DNA of 64,000 nucleotides from an uncultured Psychromonas sp. (GCF_947489755.1 NZ_CANLFB010000011.1:59075-123074); one strand, 5' to 3'; counted from the stretch's first letter, positions 40,601 to 50,540 are shown. Notes: a model not told the origin generated them from the letters alone. A program made the numbers and translations.

Positions 40601-41917
40601 TTAAGCAACCGATACAAACTCAGCAACTGAAAAAGGAGCTGTAGCCCCTTCACTGCCCCATTCCATTACATTGCTACTTTCACTAATATCGAAACAACAT
40701 TCTCCCGCTAAATCGTTAATTATTTTAGCTGAACGCCATGCAGCTAAACTCAATTGTGGGTCTGCAATACCGTGACTCCCTAGCCCCGCATTAACCGCAT
40801 AAATACTATTTTCTGGGTTACCTTGCCATTGTACTTTAAAGTGTTCATCTAACTGCAATAACCCATCTCCACATAAATTTAGTTGGTCCATTATCGGCGC
40901 TAAACAACGCGGTAACTTAGTCTCAAAACCAGTGGCTAATATCACGACTGTTCCACTATGGCTTTCTTCTAAACCACTTAAGTTATTCTTAACATCCATA
41001 TTAAAACCATCGAATCGTTGAGTCATTGCTGTCACGGTTCGGTGTGGTAGCAGACGTACCCATTTACGTTGTTTTTGTACTTCAAACTTATCATATAATT
41101 CTTGATAAATTGCACGTAACGCTTCAGTCGTAATACCATCACTAGTCAGCTTTTGTGCATCTACCTCGCGCTTTTTAACCATTTGATCGAGATGATAAAA
41201 TTGCTCTACGTATTGTGGTACAAAGAACTCATTGGCAAATGCCGCTTCATCTAACGCTTGGAAATTAGCACGACGAGATAACCAATCTAACTGTGCAGGT
41301 TGTCCCCAATGGCCGCGTAATACATTTAAAAATATATCAGCACCCGTTTGACCACCACCGACTAAAATGACTTTTTTCCCTGTTAAATCTATATTACGTA
41401 ATCCTATTTCACTTGCATGAAAGCAATTATCCCCCAAGCTCGATTTTAGATATTCAGGGACATAAGCAGACTTACCTGTACCTAAGCATAAATGCTTAGA
41501 TTCGAAATCACCTTGGCTTGTCGTCACCACAAAACGATCTTTAACGTGTTTAATCTCTTCAACTGCATGGGAAAACTTAACTTGTTCAATCTGCTTTGCT
41601 GTCCATGACAAATAGTCAGAGAATTCAGCGCGTGTGATGGTTTGCATTTCTGTATTTAAGAAACGATAAAACTTTTTATTCTTCACTAAGTAAGACATAA
41701 AACTATAAGGGCTTTCAGGATCAACCGCCGTGACTAAGTCTTTTAAATAGGATGTCTGCATATAAGTATTAGGTAACATCAACCCTTCATGCCAAATAAA
41801 CTCCTTTTTATTATCGAAGAACTGACTCGATAAATGAGGTACCCGTTCAAGAAGAGCAGCTACACTAAGGTTAAAAGGACCAACACCAACACCTATCAAA
41901 TCAGTTAGCTTTTCCAT
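40601..41917 (-). CDS. iucD: L-lysine N6-monooxygenase (aerobactin synthesis)
   Basis: FAD/NADPH enzyme that hydroxylates the lysine side chain, the first step of aerobactin synthesis. 438 residues from ATG ending at 41917, with AAGGA upstream; an in-frame start 16 codons earlier overlaps iucAB. Motifs match E. coli IucD: LIGVGVGPFNLSVAALL (FAD), MQTSYLKDLVTAVDPESPYSF, LVKNKKFYRFLNTEMQ, ILVGGGQTGADIFLNVLRG (NADPH), TSDGITTEALRAIYQELYDKFEVQ and ATGFETKLPR. It begins 13 bp after the iucAB stop, so it is co-transcribed with the fusion gene. Confidence 0.94.
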   Translation of the reverse strand: MEKLTDLIGVGVGPFNLSVAALLERVPHLSSQFFDNKKEFIWHEGLMLPNTYMQTSYLKDLVTAVDPESPYSFMSYLVKNKKFYRFLNTEMQTITRAEFSDYLSWTAKQIEQVKFSHAVEEIKHVKDRFVVTTSQGDFESKHLCLGTGKSAYVPEYLKSSLGDNCFHASEIGLRNIDLTGKKVILVGGGQTGADIFLNVLRGHWGQPAQLDWLSRRANFQALDEAAFANEFFVPQYVEQFYHLDQMVKKREVDAQKLTSDGITTEALRAIYQELYDKFEVQKQRKWVRLLPHRTVTAMTQRFDGFNMDVKNNLSGLEESHSGTVVILATGFETKLPRCLAPIMDQLNLCGDGLLQLDEHFKVQWQGNPENSIYAVNAGLGSHGIADPQLSLAAWRSAKIINDLAGECCFDISESSNVMEWGSEGATAPFSVAEFVSVA

Positions 41918-41930
41918 TATATTTTCCTTA

Positions 41931-44765
41931 TTAAATGAATGAATTAAAAAAACGAGTGCGCTCACAACACATCAAAGCAGATCGTTTATGTGGAAAATCA
42001 AATTCTTTGAGCTTAACCATGCCTATATTTTTGGTAATACGAACAACATGATGATTATCGGCTCTAGGTTCTCCCATTATATTTAGCGTTTTATTCTCAT
42101 CGACAAAACAAGCATGTAATATTGCAGAGGCCCAATTAACAAAATTTTTATGCCCTAGGAATAGTTTATTACCTACTAACATGTGTACGCCACGGTCATA
42201 AGGTTGATAGTCATAATAAGGGCCAAGGCGATCTTCTGCTGCCCAATACACTTCAAAATAACCAAAAGGTACACCATCAAAATAACCAACAACCGCCATC
42301 GTATGGTCGTCATTAGTTTGCTTATTGATATAATTGCGGTGCGTGTCTAAATCACCTGCTAATTCCCACATACGTGAAATATTCGGAGTGTTATGCCAAT
42401 CATTAAAAATGGTTAAATCTCGGTTAACATCAATACATTTGAAGCTAATAACACGCTCTAATGGATAAATGTAACGTTGGTACCAAACACCTTCAGGCTG
42501 TGCTGGTCGTATCGGATGATAACTTCCATTATCAGCTTCAATGAACTGTTTATCTGTTAATACAGAGCGTATTGAAGGTGGGCTCTTCGTCCAAATACCT
42601 GCAAACTGGAAAAAGTGATTACGTTTTAGAATAACTTGACCAGACAATACTTTCGCCCAACTTGGTACCTCAACATCAGTCAAATCTTCCCAGACTTGTT
42701 GATCAATGAAGAGGCATTGATTAAGGCTTTGCTTCTCTTCAATCGTTGGTGAAATTAAGCCTGAAAAATAATACTCAAGTACATTAAACCATTGTTTTGG
42801 TGACATTTTAGAGTCTGTTACTAACCCAGTAGAAACGCCTTCTGTATAAGATGACATTTGAGATTGTGCTTGATTCGGCTTGCATAATTGATGGCAACCT
42901 TCTCCACTGACATGCCATTCTAATCGCCATTGTTGCCAATTCGATTCAATGATTAACTGGTTGTATGATTGCTTAAATATTAAATTTAACCCAGTTTTTT
43001 GCTCTGCAGGATCTTCCGCATTAAACAGAACAGGTTTGTAAGTTAATCGCGTATCTTCCTCTTTTAATAAACGATAAGGATTATTTATTCTTTGATAAAT
43101 CTTACTGGGATCTTTCAACTCTGTTTCATTATCGATGCCTAAGAAACAAAAAAAGTTACCTTTAATTTTCAATTGTTCTGAGGTTAATAAATAGGAATAG
43201 AATGATCGGTCACAAAAACTATGTTGCGAAAGTTGACTAAAAAAATGTTGGCTAATACGCAATAATCCTTGGCTGTCATTATCAGATAACTGTGTTGATA
43301 ATGCGGCCACCACACTATTTAATGAATTAAGAATTAAGTAATAACTGAAATATTCATTAACCGCCTCACTTTCAACAAAATAAGCAGGTGGATTAGCGGC
43401 AAGTAGTGGAAAGCGTTTTAATGCAGTATCGGTATAACCTGTCCCTTGGCAATCTCTAAAAGCGCCACCTACGGGTAAATGACCCGCTAATGTCACTAAC
43501 AAGTTTTGCTGGTGTGCTAACAATACTAAACCGTAATCACTTCGAGCAACGGCAACGGGTTTAATGACATTCTCTAAAAAATGTTCAAACCACATTTTAC
43601 TGGCTATTGAGGTCGATATATTACGATCTTGGGCTAGTTTAGACACTAATTTAACAATAGAGCTTTTACCGTCTTGATTTTCTTGGGTCATTGTTGCCAG
43701 TGTCACGGTGGCTTCTTTACCGGTTAAATAAGGATTTTCACGCCAACAAAATAAACTGTCCAATAACAATTCACCGCTCACATCTTTTAACCCACACCAT
43801 GCTGGTTCTTGTAGAACATTGAATTGGGGGAAACGTTGTTTAAATTCAGCGCCAGCTAATTCATTACTGACTTGTTGAAAGAGTACGCCGCGAGACAGTT
43901 CAATAGGGGATAAGTGGCGAATAGAGTTAGTTAATTTGACCGCTAAAGAAAACTTTAACATCCAACGGCTTTGTGATTGCCATAATGCACGTGTTGATGA
44001 AGTAGCCCGCCAGTTTCTGCCTTGTGACTTCAAATCAACAATTGAACCTTGATCAAAATACTGCTGAATCGTGTCATTGTTAGCCAATACTTCTGCTTGA
44101 TGAGGGTGAACAGGGTAAGGAACAAAACCAACAGGAACAGGCAGTTTAATACCAGCGTCTTGATAACTTTGCAGTAATAATTCACTGATGGAGTCTTCAG
44201 TATTGATATTTTGTGTATAAGCACTCTCACCAGCAATGAGTTCTTTTTTTACAAAGTACCAATGTAAAGCAAACTCACCTGCATAATCAGGACTAAATTG
44301 TTGGGCTTGTTGTTGAGACCAACCTTGATGTGTTTTACTGGCTGGGTGTAAATTATGCCCACCAATTAAACTTTGTTCTGCGGCAATAAAACCATCGATA
44401 CTTGTTTCACTTTGACGATGAGTCATAACATCTGCCATGTGTTGTTCGCTAGCAAAGACGTGTTCTTTAAATGCATTAATTTGATGTTGGCTATAACTAT
44501 TCTGAATACTGGGATGGTTACAAATAAACCCCACCACTTGTTGAAAATCGATGTCTTTTTCTTTGCCTTGATCGCGGATTTTAGCTGGCCACTTAAAGCT
44601 AAATCGCTGCACTAAAGAGTCATTTAATAAAGATAAAACTAACGTACCTTCAGAGCTTGTGATGGTAATTTCTTGTTTGTTTTTTTCATACTCCTTCCAC
44701 TCATTTAATAATGCATTGAGAAAACCAGTCAATGCTAATCGTTCTGTATAGCTATACAGCATCAT
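41931..44765 (-). CDS. IucA-IucB fusion: aerobactin NIS synthetase and N6-hydroxylysine acetyltransferase
   Basis: 944 residues. The N-terminal ~600 are an NIS synthetase of the IucA type: LIGGHNLHPASKTHQGW, PYPVHPHQAE, ATSSTRALW, LKFSLAVKLTNSIRHLSPIELSRG, LLAHQQNLLVTLAGHLPVGGAFRDCQG and IKGNFFCFLGIDNE follow IucA. Residues ~650-944 are an IucB-type GNAT: WYQRYIYPLERVISFKCID, FGYFEVYWAAEDRLG, PYDRGVHMLVGNKLF and KLKEFDFPHKRSALM, the last almost identical to E. coli IucB. Normally two adjacent genes encode these steps. The linker (about 600-650) is Ser/Gln-rich. Ribosome site AAGGATC. Divergent from iucC, with Fur boxes between. Confidence 0.9.
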   Translation of the reverse strand: MMLYSYTERLALTGFLNALLNEWKEYEKNKQEITITSSEGTLVLSLLNDSLVQRFSFKWPAKIRDQGKEKDIDFQQVVGFICNHPSIQNSYSQHQINAFKEHVFASEQHMADVMTHRQSETSIDGFIAAEQSLIGGHNLHPASKTHQGWSQQQAQQFSPDYAGEFALHWYFVKKELIAGESAYTQNINTEDSISELLLQSYQDAGIKLPVPVGFVPYPVHPHQAEVLANNDTIQQYFDQGSIVDLKSQGRNWRATSSTRALWQSQSRWMLKFSLAVKLTNSIRHLSPIELSRGVLFQQVSNELAGAEFKQRFPQFNVLQEPAWCGLKDVSGELLLDSLFCWRENPYLTGKEATVTLATMTQENQDGKSSIVKLVSKLAQDRNISTSIASKMWFEHFLENVIKPVAVARSDYGLVLLAHQQNLLVTLAGHLPVGGAFRDCQGTGYTDTALKRFPLLAANPPAYFVESEAVNEYFSYYLILNSLNSVVAALSTQLSDNDSQGLLRISQHFFSQLSQHSFCDRSFYSYLLTSEQLKIKGNFFCFLGIDNETELKDPSKIYQRINNPYRLLKEEDTRLTYKPVLFNAEDPAEQKTGLNLIFKQSYNQLIIESNWQQWRLEWHVSGEGCHQLCKPNQAQSQMSSYTEGVSTGLVTDSKMSPKQWFNVLEYYFSGLISPTIEEKQSLNQCLFIDQQVWEDLTDVEVPSWAKVLSGQVILKRNHFFQFAGIWTKSPPSIRSVLTDKQFIEADNGSYHPIRPAQPEGVWYQRYIYPLERVISFKCIDVNRDLTIFNDWHNTPNISRMWELAGDLDTHRNYINKQTNDDHTMAVVGYFDGVPFGYFEVYWAAEDRLGPYYDYQPYDRGVHMLVGNKLFLGHKNFVNWASAILHACFVDENKTLNIMGEPRADNHHVVRITKNIGMVKLKEFDFPHKRSALMCCERTRFFNSFI

Positions 44766-44893
44766 TAAGATCCTTTTTCGTTATATCTAAAATATTACTA
44801 ATACTTAATCGTTTAAATCCACTTATTTACAAAATGCTCATACATCATTCATGTATATTTATTTAATAAATCATTGAAATAAAAAACATTTTA

Positions 44894-44912
44894 AATAATA
44901 ATAATTATCATT
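44894..44912. promoter_or_regulatory. Fur box in the iucAB/iucC divergent promoter region
   Basis: About 14 of 19 matches to the Fur consensus (ATAATAATAATTATCATT region). It lies 129 bp upstream of the iucAB start. Confidence 0.65.
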
Positions 44913-44934
44913 AAGATTAGATGGTATTGTAAAC

Positions 44935-44953
44935 GATAATGATTGTCATTAGT
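44935..44953. promoter_or_regulatory. second Fur box in the iucAB/iucC divergent promoter region
   Basis: GATAATGATTGTCATTAGT, about 15 of 19 matches to the Fur consensus, 22 bp from the first box and 91 bp before the iucC start. Iron-Fur repression of both divergent units is the likely role. Confidence 0.75.
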
Positions 44954-45043
44954 TTAAATGTAAATTATTTATTAATTAAACATTAACTCTGTAACACTTT
45001 AACCGTTTAAAGCCTGTGTTTTATTTACTAAAGAAGGTGTCGA

Positions 45044-46873
45044 ATGATAGAAATTAATCAGCAACAATGGCAGGAAGTTAATAACCAACTAAATGCTAAA
45101 ATCATCAGTGAATTACATTATGAAGAATTGCTTAAACTGAATGTAAAAGACACGGTTAGCACTACACCAGATAGTAGAAACCAAGTGACAATGGCACAAA
45201 AAAAGACGGTTTGTTATCAATGGAGAACAGAGAAAATTACATGGGAATTTCAGGCTAAAGAACATATTTGGGGCAATATCATTATCGATGATCACTCGCT
45301 CTCTCGTAACGGTGAAAAAAACATCAATACCGCTGAGCTACTTAAAGATATTGGTAATGACATTAAATTAGACAATATAATGTTAGGTAATTTAGTCGAA
45401 GAGATTCAACAAACGTTATATGCCGATTTGCAATCGATGAACTCTCTTAAAAAACATACAGGATCAACCCTGCTCAATTTATCTGGTGTTGCATTACAAG
45501 CCGTTTTAAAAGGTCATCCAAAAGCACTCGCTAACAAAGGTCGTTTAGGCTGGGGAACACCTGAATTAGCACAATATGCACCTGAGTATGGGCAACACTT
45601 TCAATTGCATTTTATCGCGATTAAAAAAACATTAACCACCATTGGTATTGAAAGAAGCCTAAAAGAAACGCACTATCAAACTCTCGTTCGTATGTTGACA
45701 GAAATGATGTCGCCACTGCAGATGGATAACCTTTTTAAAATACTAGAAGAACATCATATTTCACTAGAACAATACTGGATAATTCCAACTCATCCTTGGC
45801 AATTCCAGCATTATATTGCCTCTCAATTTACAGCTTTATTCGCTGAAAAAAGTATTATTGATTTAGGGATAACAGGTGATTACTACCAAGCACAGCAGTC
45901 AATTCGTACATTATCCAATATAACGCGACCTAAAAGAAATGACGTAAAACTGCCTATCACTATTTTAAACACTTCTTGTTACCGAGGTATTCCAGGTAAA
46001 TATATTACCTCTGGTGCAGAATTATCTGAATTTATTCAACAGCGTTGTGATCAAGATAGTTTTCTTAAAAAATCAAACTTTAAAGTACTAAAAGAGTGGG
46101 CGGGTATCCATGTCACCAACCCAAATCAAATCGATATTAAACAAACACCTTATCGTTACAATGAAATGTTAGGGGTGATTTTAAGGCAAAGTCCTGCGGC
46201 GATTTTAGCAGAAAATCAACAAGACAAATTAGCAGCGGCTTTAATGCAGAATGATGCAAATGGTCATAGTTTAATAGCACAATATATTGAAGCAAGTGGT
46301 CTCGATATTAACGCTTGGTTAACCAAACTGTTTGATAGCACAGTGATCCCGCTTTATCACCTGATGTGCCAATATGGAATTGCATTAGTCTCTCATGGCC
46401 AAAACCTAACGTTATTAATGGAATATCATATTCCTGTTGGTTTAGCGATCAAAGATTTCCACGGCGATTTACGTATTGTAGATGAGGACTTTCCAGAACA
46501 TGCTGACTTACCAGCGCATATTGCGCAACAACTGACTAAACTGCCCGCTCAATATTTATTACACGACTTATATACTGGTCATTTTGTTACTGTATTACGC
46601 TTTGTATCACCTTTACTTGAAGATCAACTCGGTTACAGTGAGCATGATTTCTATCAATTACTTTCGCAAAGAATATTACACTATCAGGCACAGTTTCCAG
46701 CATTAGCAATTCGCTTTAAACAATTTGATTTATTAGCTGAAAAAGTTGAAAAAATTTGCATAAATAGAGTGCGTTTTAATATGGGTTACCAAGATACTAG
46801 CGAACGTTTATTACCTGTATTAGGACAACCTCTCAATAATCCCTTATTCCCCGGAACTGTATTGAAACCTTAA
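45044..46873 (+). CDS. iucC: aerobactin synthase, NIS synthetase IucC
   Basis: Joins the second N6-acetyl-N6-hydroxylysine to the citrate monoamide, the last step of aerobactin synthesis. 609 residues. Motifs follow E. coli IucC in order: SELHYEELLKLN at the start, LKGHPKALANKGRLGWGTPELAQYAPEY, HPWQFQHYI, QSIRTLSNITRPKRNDVKLPITILNTSCYRGIPGKYI, PYRYNEMLGVI, ISHGQN-type (here ALVSHGQNLTLLMEY) and HDLYTGHFVTVLRFVSPLL. Ribosome site AAGGTG. Divergent from iucAB-iucD rather than between iucB and iucD as in E. coli. Confidence 0.95.
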   Translation: MIEINQQQWQEVNNQLNAKIISELHYEELLKLNVKDTVSTTPDSRNQVTMAQKKTVCYQWRTEKITWEFQAKEHIWGNIIIDDHSLSRNGEKNINTAELLKDIGNDIKLDNIMLGNLVEEIQQTLYADLQSMNSLKKHTGSTLLNLSGVALQAVLKGHPKALANKGRLGWGTPELAQYAPEYGQHFQLHFIAIKKTLTTIGIERSLKETHYQTLVRMLTEMMSPLQMDNLFKILEEHHISLEQYWIIPTHPWQFQHYIASQFTALFAEKSIIDLGITGDYYQAQQSIRTLSNITRPKRNDVKLPITILNTSCYRGIPGKYITSGAELSEFIQQRCDQDSFLKKSNFKVLKEWAGIHVTNPNQIDIKQTPYRYNEMLGVILRQSPAAILAENQQDKLAAALMQNDANGHSLIAQYIEASGLDINAWLTKLFDSTVIPLYHLMCQYGIALVSHGQNLTLLMEYHIPVGLAIKDFHGDLRIVDEDFPEHADLPAHIAQQLTKLPAQYLLHDLYTGHFVTVLRFVSPLLEDQLGYSEHDFYQLLSQRILHYQAQFPALAIRFKQFDLLAEKVEKICINRVRFNMGYQDTSERLLPVLGQPLNNPLFPGTVLKP

Positions 46874-47173
46874 TAAATGAAAGATTTCACTAGGGTTTAC
46901 TAAAGCTTATGAACAGAGAACTCTTTATTCGTGGGCCTTGGTAACTCTATTGATCTATTTCAAAATTAATTAAGGCATTTTCTGACTTTACGGATACTGA
47001 TAAAGCACAAGACTGATCTTGGGCTGCTCCTAAATAAAATAGGAGCTATCTACTCATTCACTCATCACGTCAGTTAAATAATTAAACAAAAATACAAACA
47101 TAAAAACCAGTTTGATTTACAATGCCTTATACAATTAATTATCCACCATCAATATACATAAGGAATAAATGTA
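46874..47173. other. intergenic region after iucC
   Basis: 300 bp without a gene. One small hairpin GCTCCTA / TAGGAGC (47026-47032 / 47040-47046) might terminate iucC. AAGGA at 47160-47164 is the ribosome site of the next gene. Confidence 0.4.
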
Positions 47174-47467
47174 ATGGGCTTTTTCTCTGGTTTAGCATCG
47201 TTATTTTCAAGCAATACAGGTCATTCAACAGAACAAGCGGCAGAAGAAAGTATTGAATATAAAGGATTTGCTATTACGCCTAATCCAATGAATGAAGGAG
47301 GCCAATATCGACTCTCTGCAATCATAGAAAAGGAAGTAAACGAGGTTGTTTTATCACACGCTTTTATCCGTTCAGATGTGATTGCAAGCCGAGATGATTG
47401 TATAGAAATGACCATCAGAAAAGCTAAAATAGCGATCGATCAGATGGGTGAATCTATTTTCAATTAA
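47174..47467 (+). CDS. HlyU-family protein (PF10115 type)
   Basis: 97-residue protein beginning MGFFSGLASLFSS, with EYKGFAITPNPMNEGGQYRLSAIIEKE, HAFIRSDVIASRDDCIEMTIRKAKIAIDQMGESIF, which is the whole conserved domain of the small HlyU-type family annotated as haemolysin activators. This is not the ArsR-type HlyU of V. cholerae. Its molecular role is not established. Single gene, with AAGGA ahead of the ATG. Confidence 0.8.
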   Translation: MGFFSGLASLFSSNTGHSTEQAAEESIEYKGFAITPNPMNEGGQYRLSAIIEKEVNEVVLSHAFIRSDVIASRDDCIEMTIRKAKIAIDQMGESIFN

Positions 47468-47783
47468 TGCCTTTTAAGTAAAACAGATGAAAAGACCATA
47501 ATCGAATCGATAGCTTGCTAGCAACCAGTGTAGCTGTCGATAGGTTAAGGAGTCTCGATAGATGTTGCATATTAGCTTTAGCCTTAATGGCTTAAGTATT
47601 GATAGTGTAAGTATTGAAAGCTTAGCTTCTAAAAGCTGAGTTTCTATACATTAAAGCATTAATAACTGAAATCATAAGTAGTTAAGCACATTCTTTTAAC
47701 TTATTAGATTATCTATTCAGTTACTTATAAATCATCAAAAAGACAGAAATAGAAATGAGCCGCTAAAAACACTAAAGATTCTT
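47468..47783. other. intergenic region with low-complexity AGCTT/TAGC repeats
   Basis: 316 bp between convergent genes. Short repeated words (CGATAG, AGCTT, TAAGTATTGA) recur between 47500 and 47660, including a near hairpin AGCTTAGCTTCTAAAAGCTGAG. No ORF or clear terminator. Confidence 0.35.
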
Positions 47784-48290
47784 TTAAAGCCCCTTCGATA
47801 ACTGATGAGTTTGTCGGTAGGTTTCTTGTATTACCCAGGCGTCATTGCTAGCGCGATGACGTTGTATGTTTGATTGCATAATTATTTTATCTTTGGTTTT
47901 ATGCCAAATGTTCATTTGTTTGTCAGAGAGAATCATTTCTAAAGAACTAACAGTGAATTGCATGTCGACTCCAGAGGCATAAAATAATCTTGTCAGCCAG
48001 GGTTTATCAACCACCCAACCATCGGAATACAAAGTCATACCCGCTAACTTTTCATTCAGCAAACAGGCTACTTCTGAAACAGATTTCCCATAATTTTCCA
48101 GCATGTCTCGTGAAATATGATGAACTTTTTCAGCCTCTTCATTCCAATACTCCCAACCTTCAGCGGGTAAGATCAAAAGACAAAACCTTTCACCATTACT
48201 TAACACTAAACCAACTTCGATAGGATAACTATCTCCACCAAATCCAGATGCTTCTATATCGATGATATTGGGGTTATTCACGTAATGCAT
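47784..48290 (-). CDS. DEDDh-type 3'-5' exonuclease-like protein
   Basis: 168 residues. First Asp/Glu in NIIDIEASGFGGDSYPIEVGLVL, second Asp in YSDGWVVDKPWLTRLF, and the His-x4-Asp of DEDDh enzymes in HRASNDAWVIQETY. Together this is a compact exonuclease fold. The family is probably RNA- or DNA-directed and is seen as a stand-alone gene in marine gammaproteobacteria; the substrate is unknown. Start chosen at the ATG ending at 48290 with AGGCGA six bases upstream. Confidence 0.75.
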   Translation of the reverse strand: MHYVNNPNIIDIEASGFGGDSYPIEVGLVLSNGERFCLLILPAEGWEYWNEEAEKVHHISRDMLENYGKSVSEVACLLNEKLAGMTLYSDGWVVDKPWLTRLFYASGVDMQFTVSSLEMILSDKQMNIWHKTKDKIIMQSNIQRHRASNDAWVIQETYRQTHQLSKGL

Positions 48291-48810
48291 AAAATCGCCT
48301 ATTTAATTTAGTTTTATAACGCCTAATCGGCGAGTTAAAAATTCGAGTTTATTGCTAACGATAATTTACGCAAATTTATTATTTATAGTAATGAATACAA
48401 TAAAACGTTTAATGCTAGTTCAACTAACCATAACAAAATAAATAACTTAATGAAAAAAGTTAAGAAAATAAGTTAAAAAGTAGAACGGCTACCTATGTGA
48501 ATTAACTTAACAACGTAGATGAATATACTAAATAATCATTCACCCACCATAAAAAGCAAATATTTATCAAATAAACAACCAAAAGTAGAAACAAAAAAGA
48601 AACACCTCAATAAAATACAATAAATACAACCACATAAAGTTAAATGTAGAAAATAAAAGACAATTTAATGTATTTATTAAAATTATACTATACAATATTT
48701 CTCTTTAAAAAATCATCTATTCATAAACAGAAAGTTAAGGTGATCGTGATAACAGCCTACACCTGTTTATTATATTGATATTTATAAATTCTAATTAAAA
48801 AGGACTTTTT
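48291..48810. other. long AT-rich intergenic region upstream of lipoprotein gene
   Basis: 520 bp with no ORF that has coding character. Long A-rich tracts are suggestive of a curved or H-NS-type region. Ribosome site AAGGAC (48800-48805) belongs to the lipoprotein gene. Confidence 0.4.
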
Positions 48811-50433
48811 ATGTTTAACCCTAAAGTAGTTGCATTAATTTCATGTTCATTAGTGCTTTCGGCCTGTGGTGATAGCAGTAATGATACTGTAGAGCCTGCA
48901 GAATCAAGTGCCACGTTAAATATCCAATCAAAAAATTACTTTACTGGTGACCTCATTGAAGGAGCATCAATCAGCATTTCTTCAACAATTAATGGCAGTA
49001 CTTTCACTAATACTGGCACAACAGATGAAAATGGCGAATTGAATATTGCATTACCAGAAGATGCACAACGCATTATTGTTAATGGTGATGCTGATGGGTA
49101 TGGTGAATACAGCGTTATTGTTACATCAGATGATCAAAATATAGATTTATTTTTACAGCCTTCGAATCTAGAAAGTTCGTTTGATCCAAGCACTGCATTT
49201 AATTTAGAACTATCAGGGCTTAGCATTGTCTCTTTACCTGCCAATGCCTTTGTAGATGAAAATGGCGATAGCCCTACTGGTAATATCAATGCTGAGTTAA
49301 CCATTATCGACCCAAGTACTGACCCAGAACTTATGCCAGGTAACTTCGAAACCATTGATGCAACAACAGGTGATATTGGTCTCATTGAAAGCTTCGGCGC
49401 TATCAATGCAACCTTTAATGATGCCGAAGGTAATAGCTACAATTTAGCAGATAACCAGACGGCAACAATAAGAATCCCTTTAGCGACAGGTTCAACTAAT
49501 CCACCAGCGACTATTCCTCTATACCATTTTAATGAAGAAACAGGTTATTGGGATCAAGAAGGAACAGCCACCCTATCAGCGGATCAAGCATATTATGAAG
49601 GCACTGTTTCGCACTTCTCGACATGGAATGCCGATAGTCTTTATGAATCAGTACAAATAAGTGGCTGCTTACAAGATCAATTAGGAAGTGCTGTTAGTAA
49701 TGCCAGAATCCAAACACAGGGTGTTGATTACTCAGGACAAGCAATCACTTATTCTAATACAGATGGAACGTTTAGCATTTCTGCGAAATCAGATGCGACT
49801 GTTTTCTTATCAGCATTCGGAGCGAATGGTTTAAGTAGAACAACAACTATCAGTACAGACCAACAAGATATAGTGCAAGATGCATGTATTACATTAGAAC
49901 CAGGTGCGGCAGTGGTGACACTCACTTGGGGAGAAAATCCAAATGATTTGGATACTCAATTTTTTGGACCAGACTCAGCTGAAGGAGATGACTCATTCTT
50001 GGTTTATTATGGTAACAAAATTGATGGGAATGCATGGTTAGATGTTGATGATGTTAGTAGTTACGGCCCAGAAGTGACAACGATCAGCTCTTTTCCTTAT
50101 GCAGGTCGATACAGTTACGCAGTCAAACATTTCAGTGGTTCAAGTGATATTGCGGCCTCTCCTGCTCGTGTTGAACTTGATTACTTAGGTGATATACAAA
50201 TATTTTCACCACCTACTGGTGAAGCATCTCTATGTTGGGGCGTCTTTGATTTTGTTGTTGATGATCAAGGAGAAGTAACGATTGAGACTAACGGTACATG
50301 GGAAAGCGATAGTTACTGTAACGGTAATGAATATGCTACCAGCACAAACACAAGATCGTTATCTAACACTGTTTATGAAGAAAAATCAGGTATATTAGAA
50401 GAAATGATTAATAACAAGTATTACGTAAAATAA
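48811..50433 (+). CDS. large lipoprotein with carboxypeptidase-regulatory-like and YfaP/DUF2135-like domains
   Basis: 540 residues. Lipobox VLSACGD (lipidated Cys-19). Two carboxypeptidase-regulatory-like beta domains are visible: residues ~33-110 (NYFTGDLIEGASISISST, GTTDENGELNIALPED) and ~285-350 (ISGCLQDQLGSAVSNARIQTQGV, NTDGTFSISAK). Between them is a beta-rich segment with HFSTWNAD. The C-terminal part (VTLTWGENPNDLDTQFFGP, WLDVDDVSSYGPEVTTI, GRYSYAVKHFSG) matches the YfaP/DUF2135 pattern. It is probably a cell-surface or periplasmic anchored protein; ligand unknown. Confidence 0.8.
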   Translation: MFNPKVVALISCSLVLSACGDSSNDTVEPAESSATLNIQSKNYFTGDLIEGASISISSTINGSTFTNTGTTDENGELNIALPEDAQRIIVNGDADGYGEYSVIVTSDDQNIDLFLQPSNLESSFDPSTAFNLELSGLSIVSLPANAFVDENGDSPTGNINAELTIIDPSTDPELMPGNFETIDATTGDIGLIESFGAINATFNDAEGNSYNLADNQTATIRIPLATGSTNPPATIPLYHFNEETGYWDQEGTATLSADQAYYEGTVSHFSTWNADSLYESVQISGCLQDQLGSAVSNARIQTQGVDYSGQAITYSNTDGTFSISAKSDATVFLSAFGANGLSRTTTISTDQQDIVQDACITLEPGAAVVTLTWGENPNDLDTQFFGPDSAEGDDSFLVYYGNKIDGNAWLDVDDVSSYGPEVTTISSFPYAGRYSYAVKHFSGSSDIAASPARVELDYLGDIQIFSPPTGEASLCWGVFDFVVDDQGEVTIETNGTWESDSYCNGNEYATSTNTRSLSNTVYEEKSGILEEMINNKYYVK

Positions 50434-50494
50434 GGGCTGTCATCAACATTGTAAAACCGTGTAATGACCAGAGTACTGCGCGACGAAAATCGTA

Positions 50495-50540
50495 TTTCGC
50501 CTCTGTTAATAATGATATTTCGTCTCTGTTAATAATGATA
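50495..50540. repeat. 23-bp tandem duplication
   Basis: Unit TTTCGCCTCTGTTAATAATG (first 20 bases) followed directly by a copy with one change (GCC to GTC), 50495-50517 and 50518-50540. It lies between the lipoprotein stop and its terminator and has no apparent function. Confidence 0.8.

Noticed and set aside
40601..41965. Longer start of iucD (16 extra codons)
   Set aside because: Overlaps the iucAB end, lacks similarity to IucD; the ATG ending at 41917 has AAGGA.
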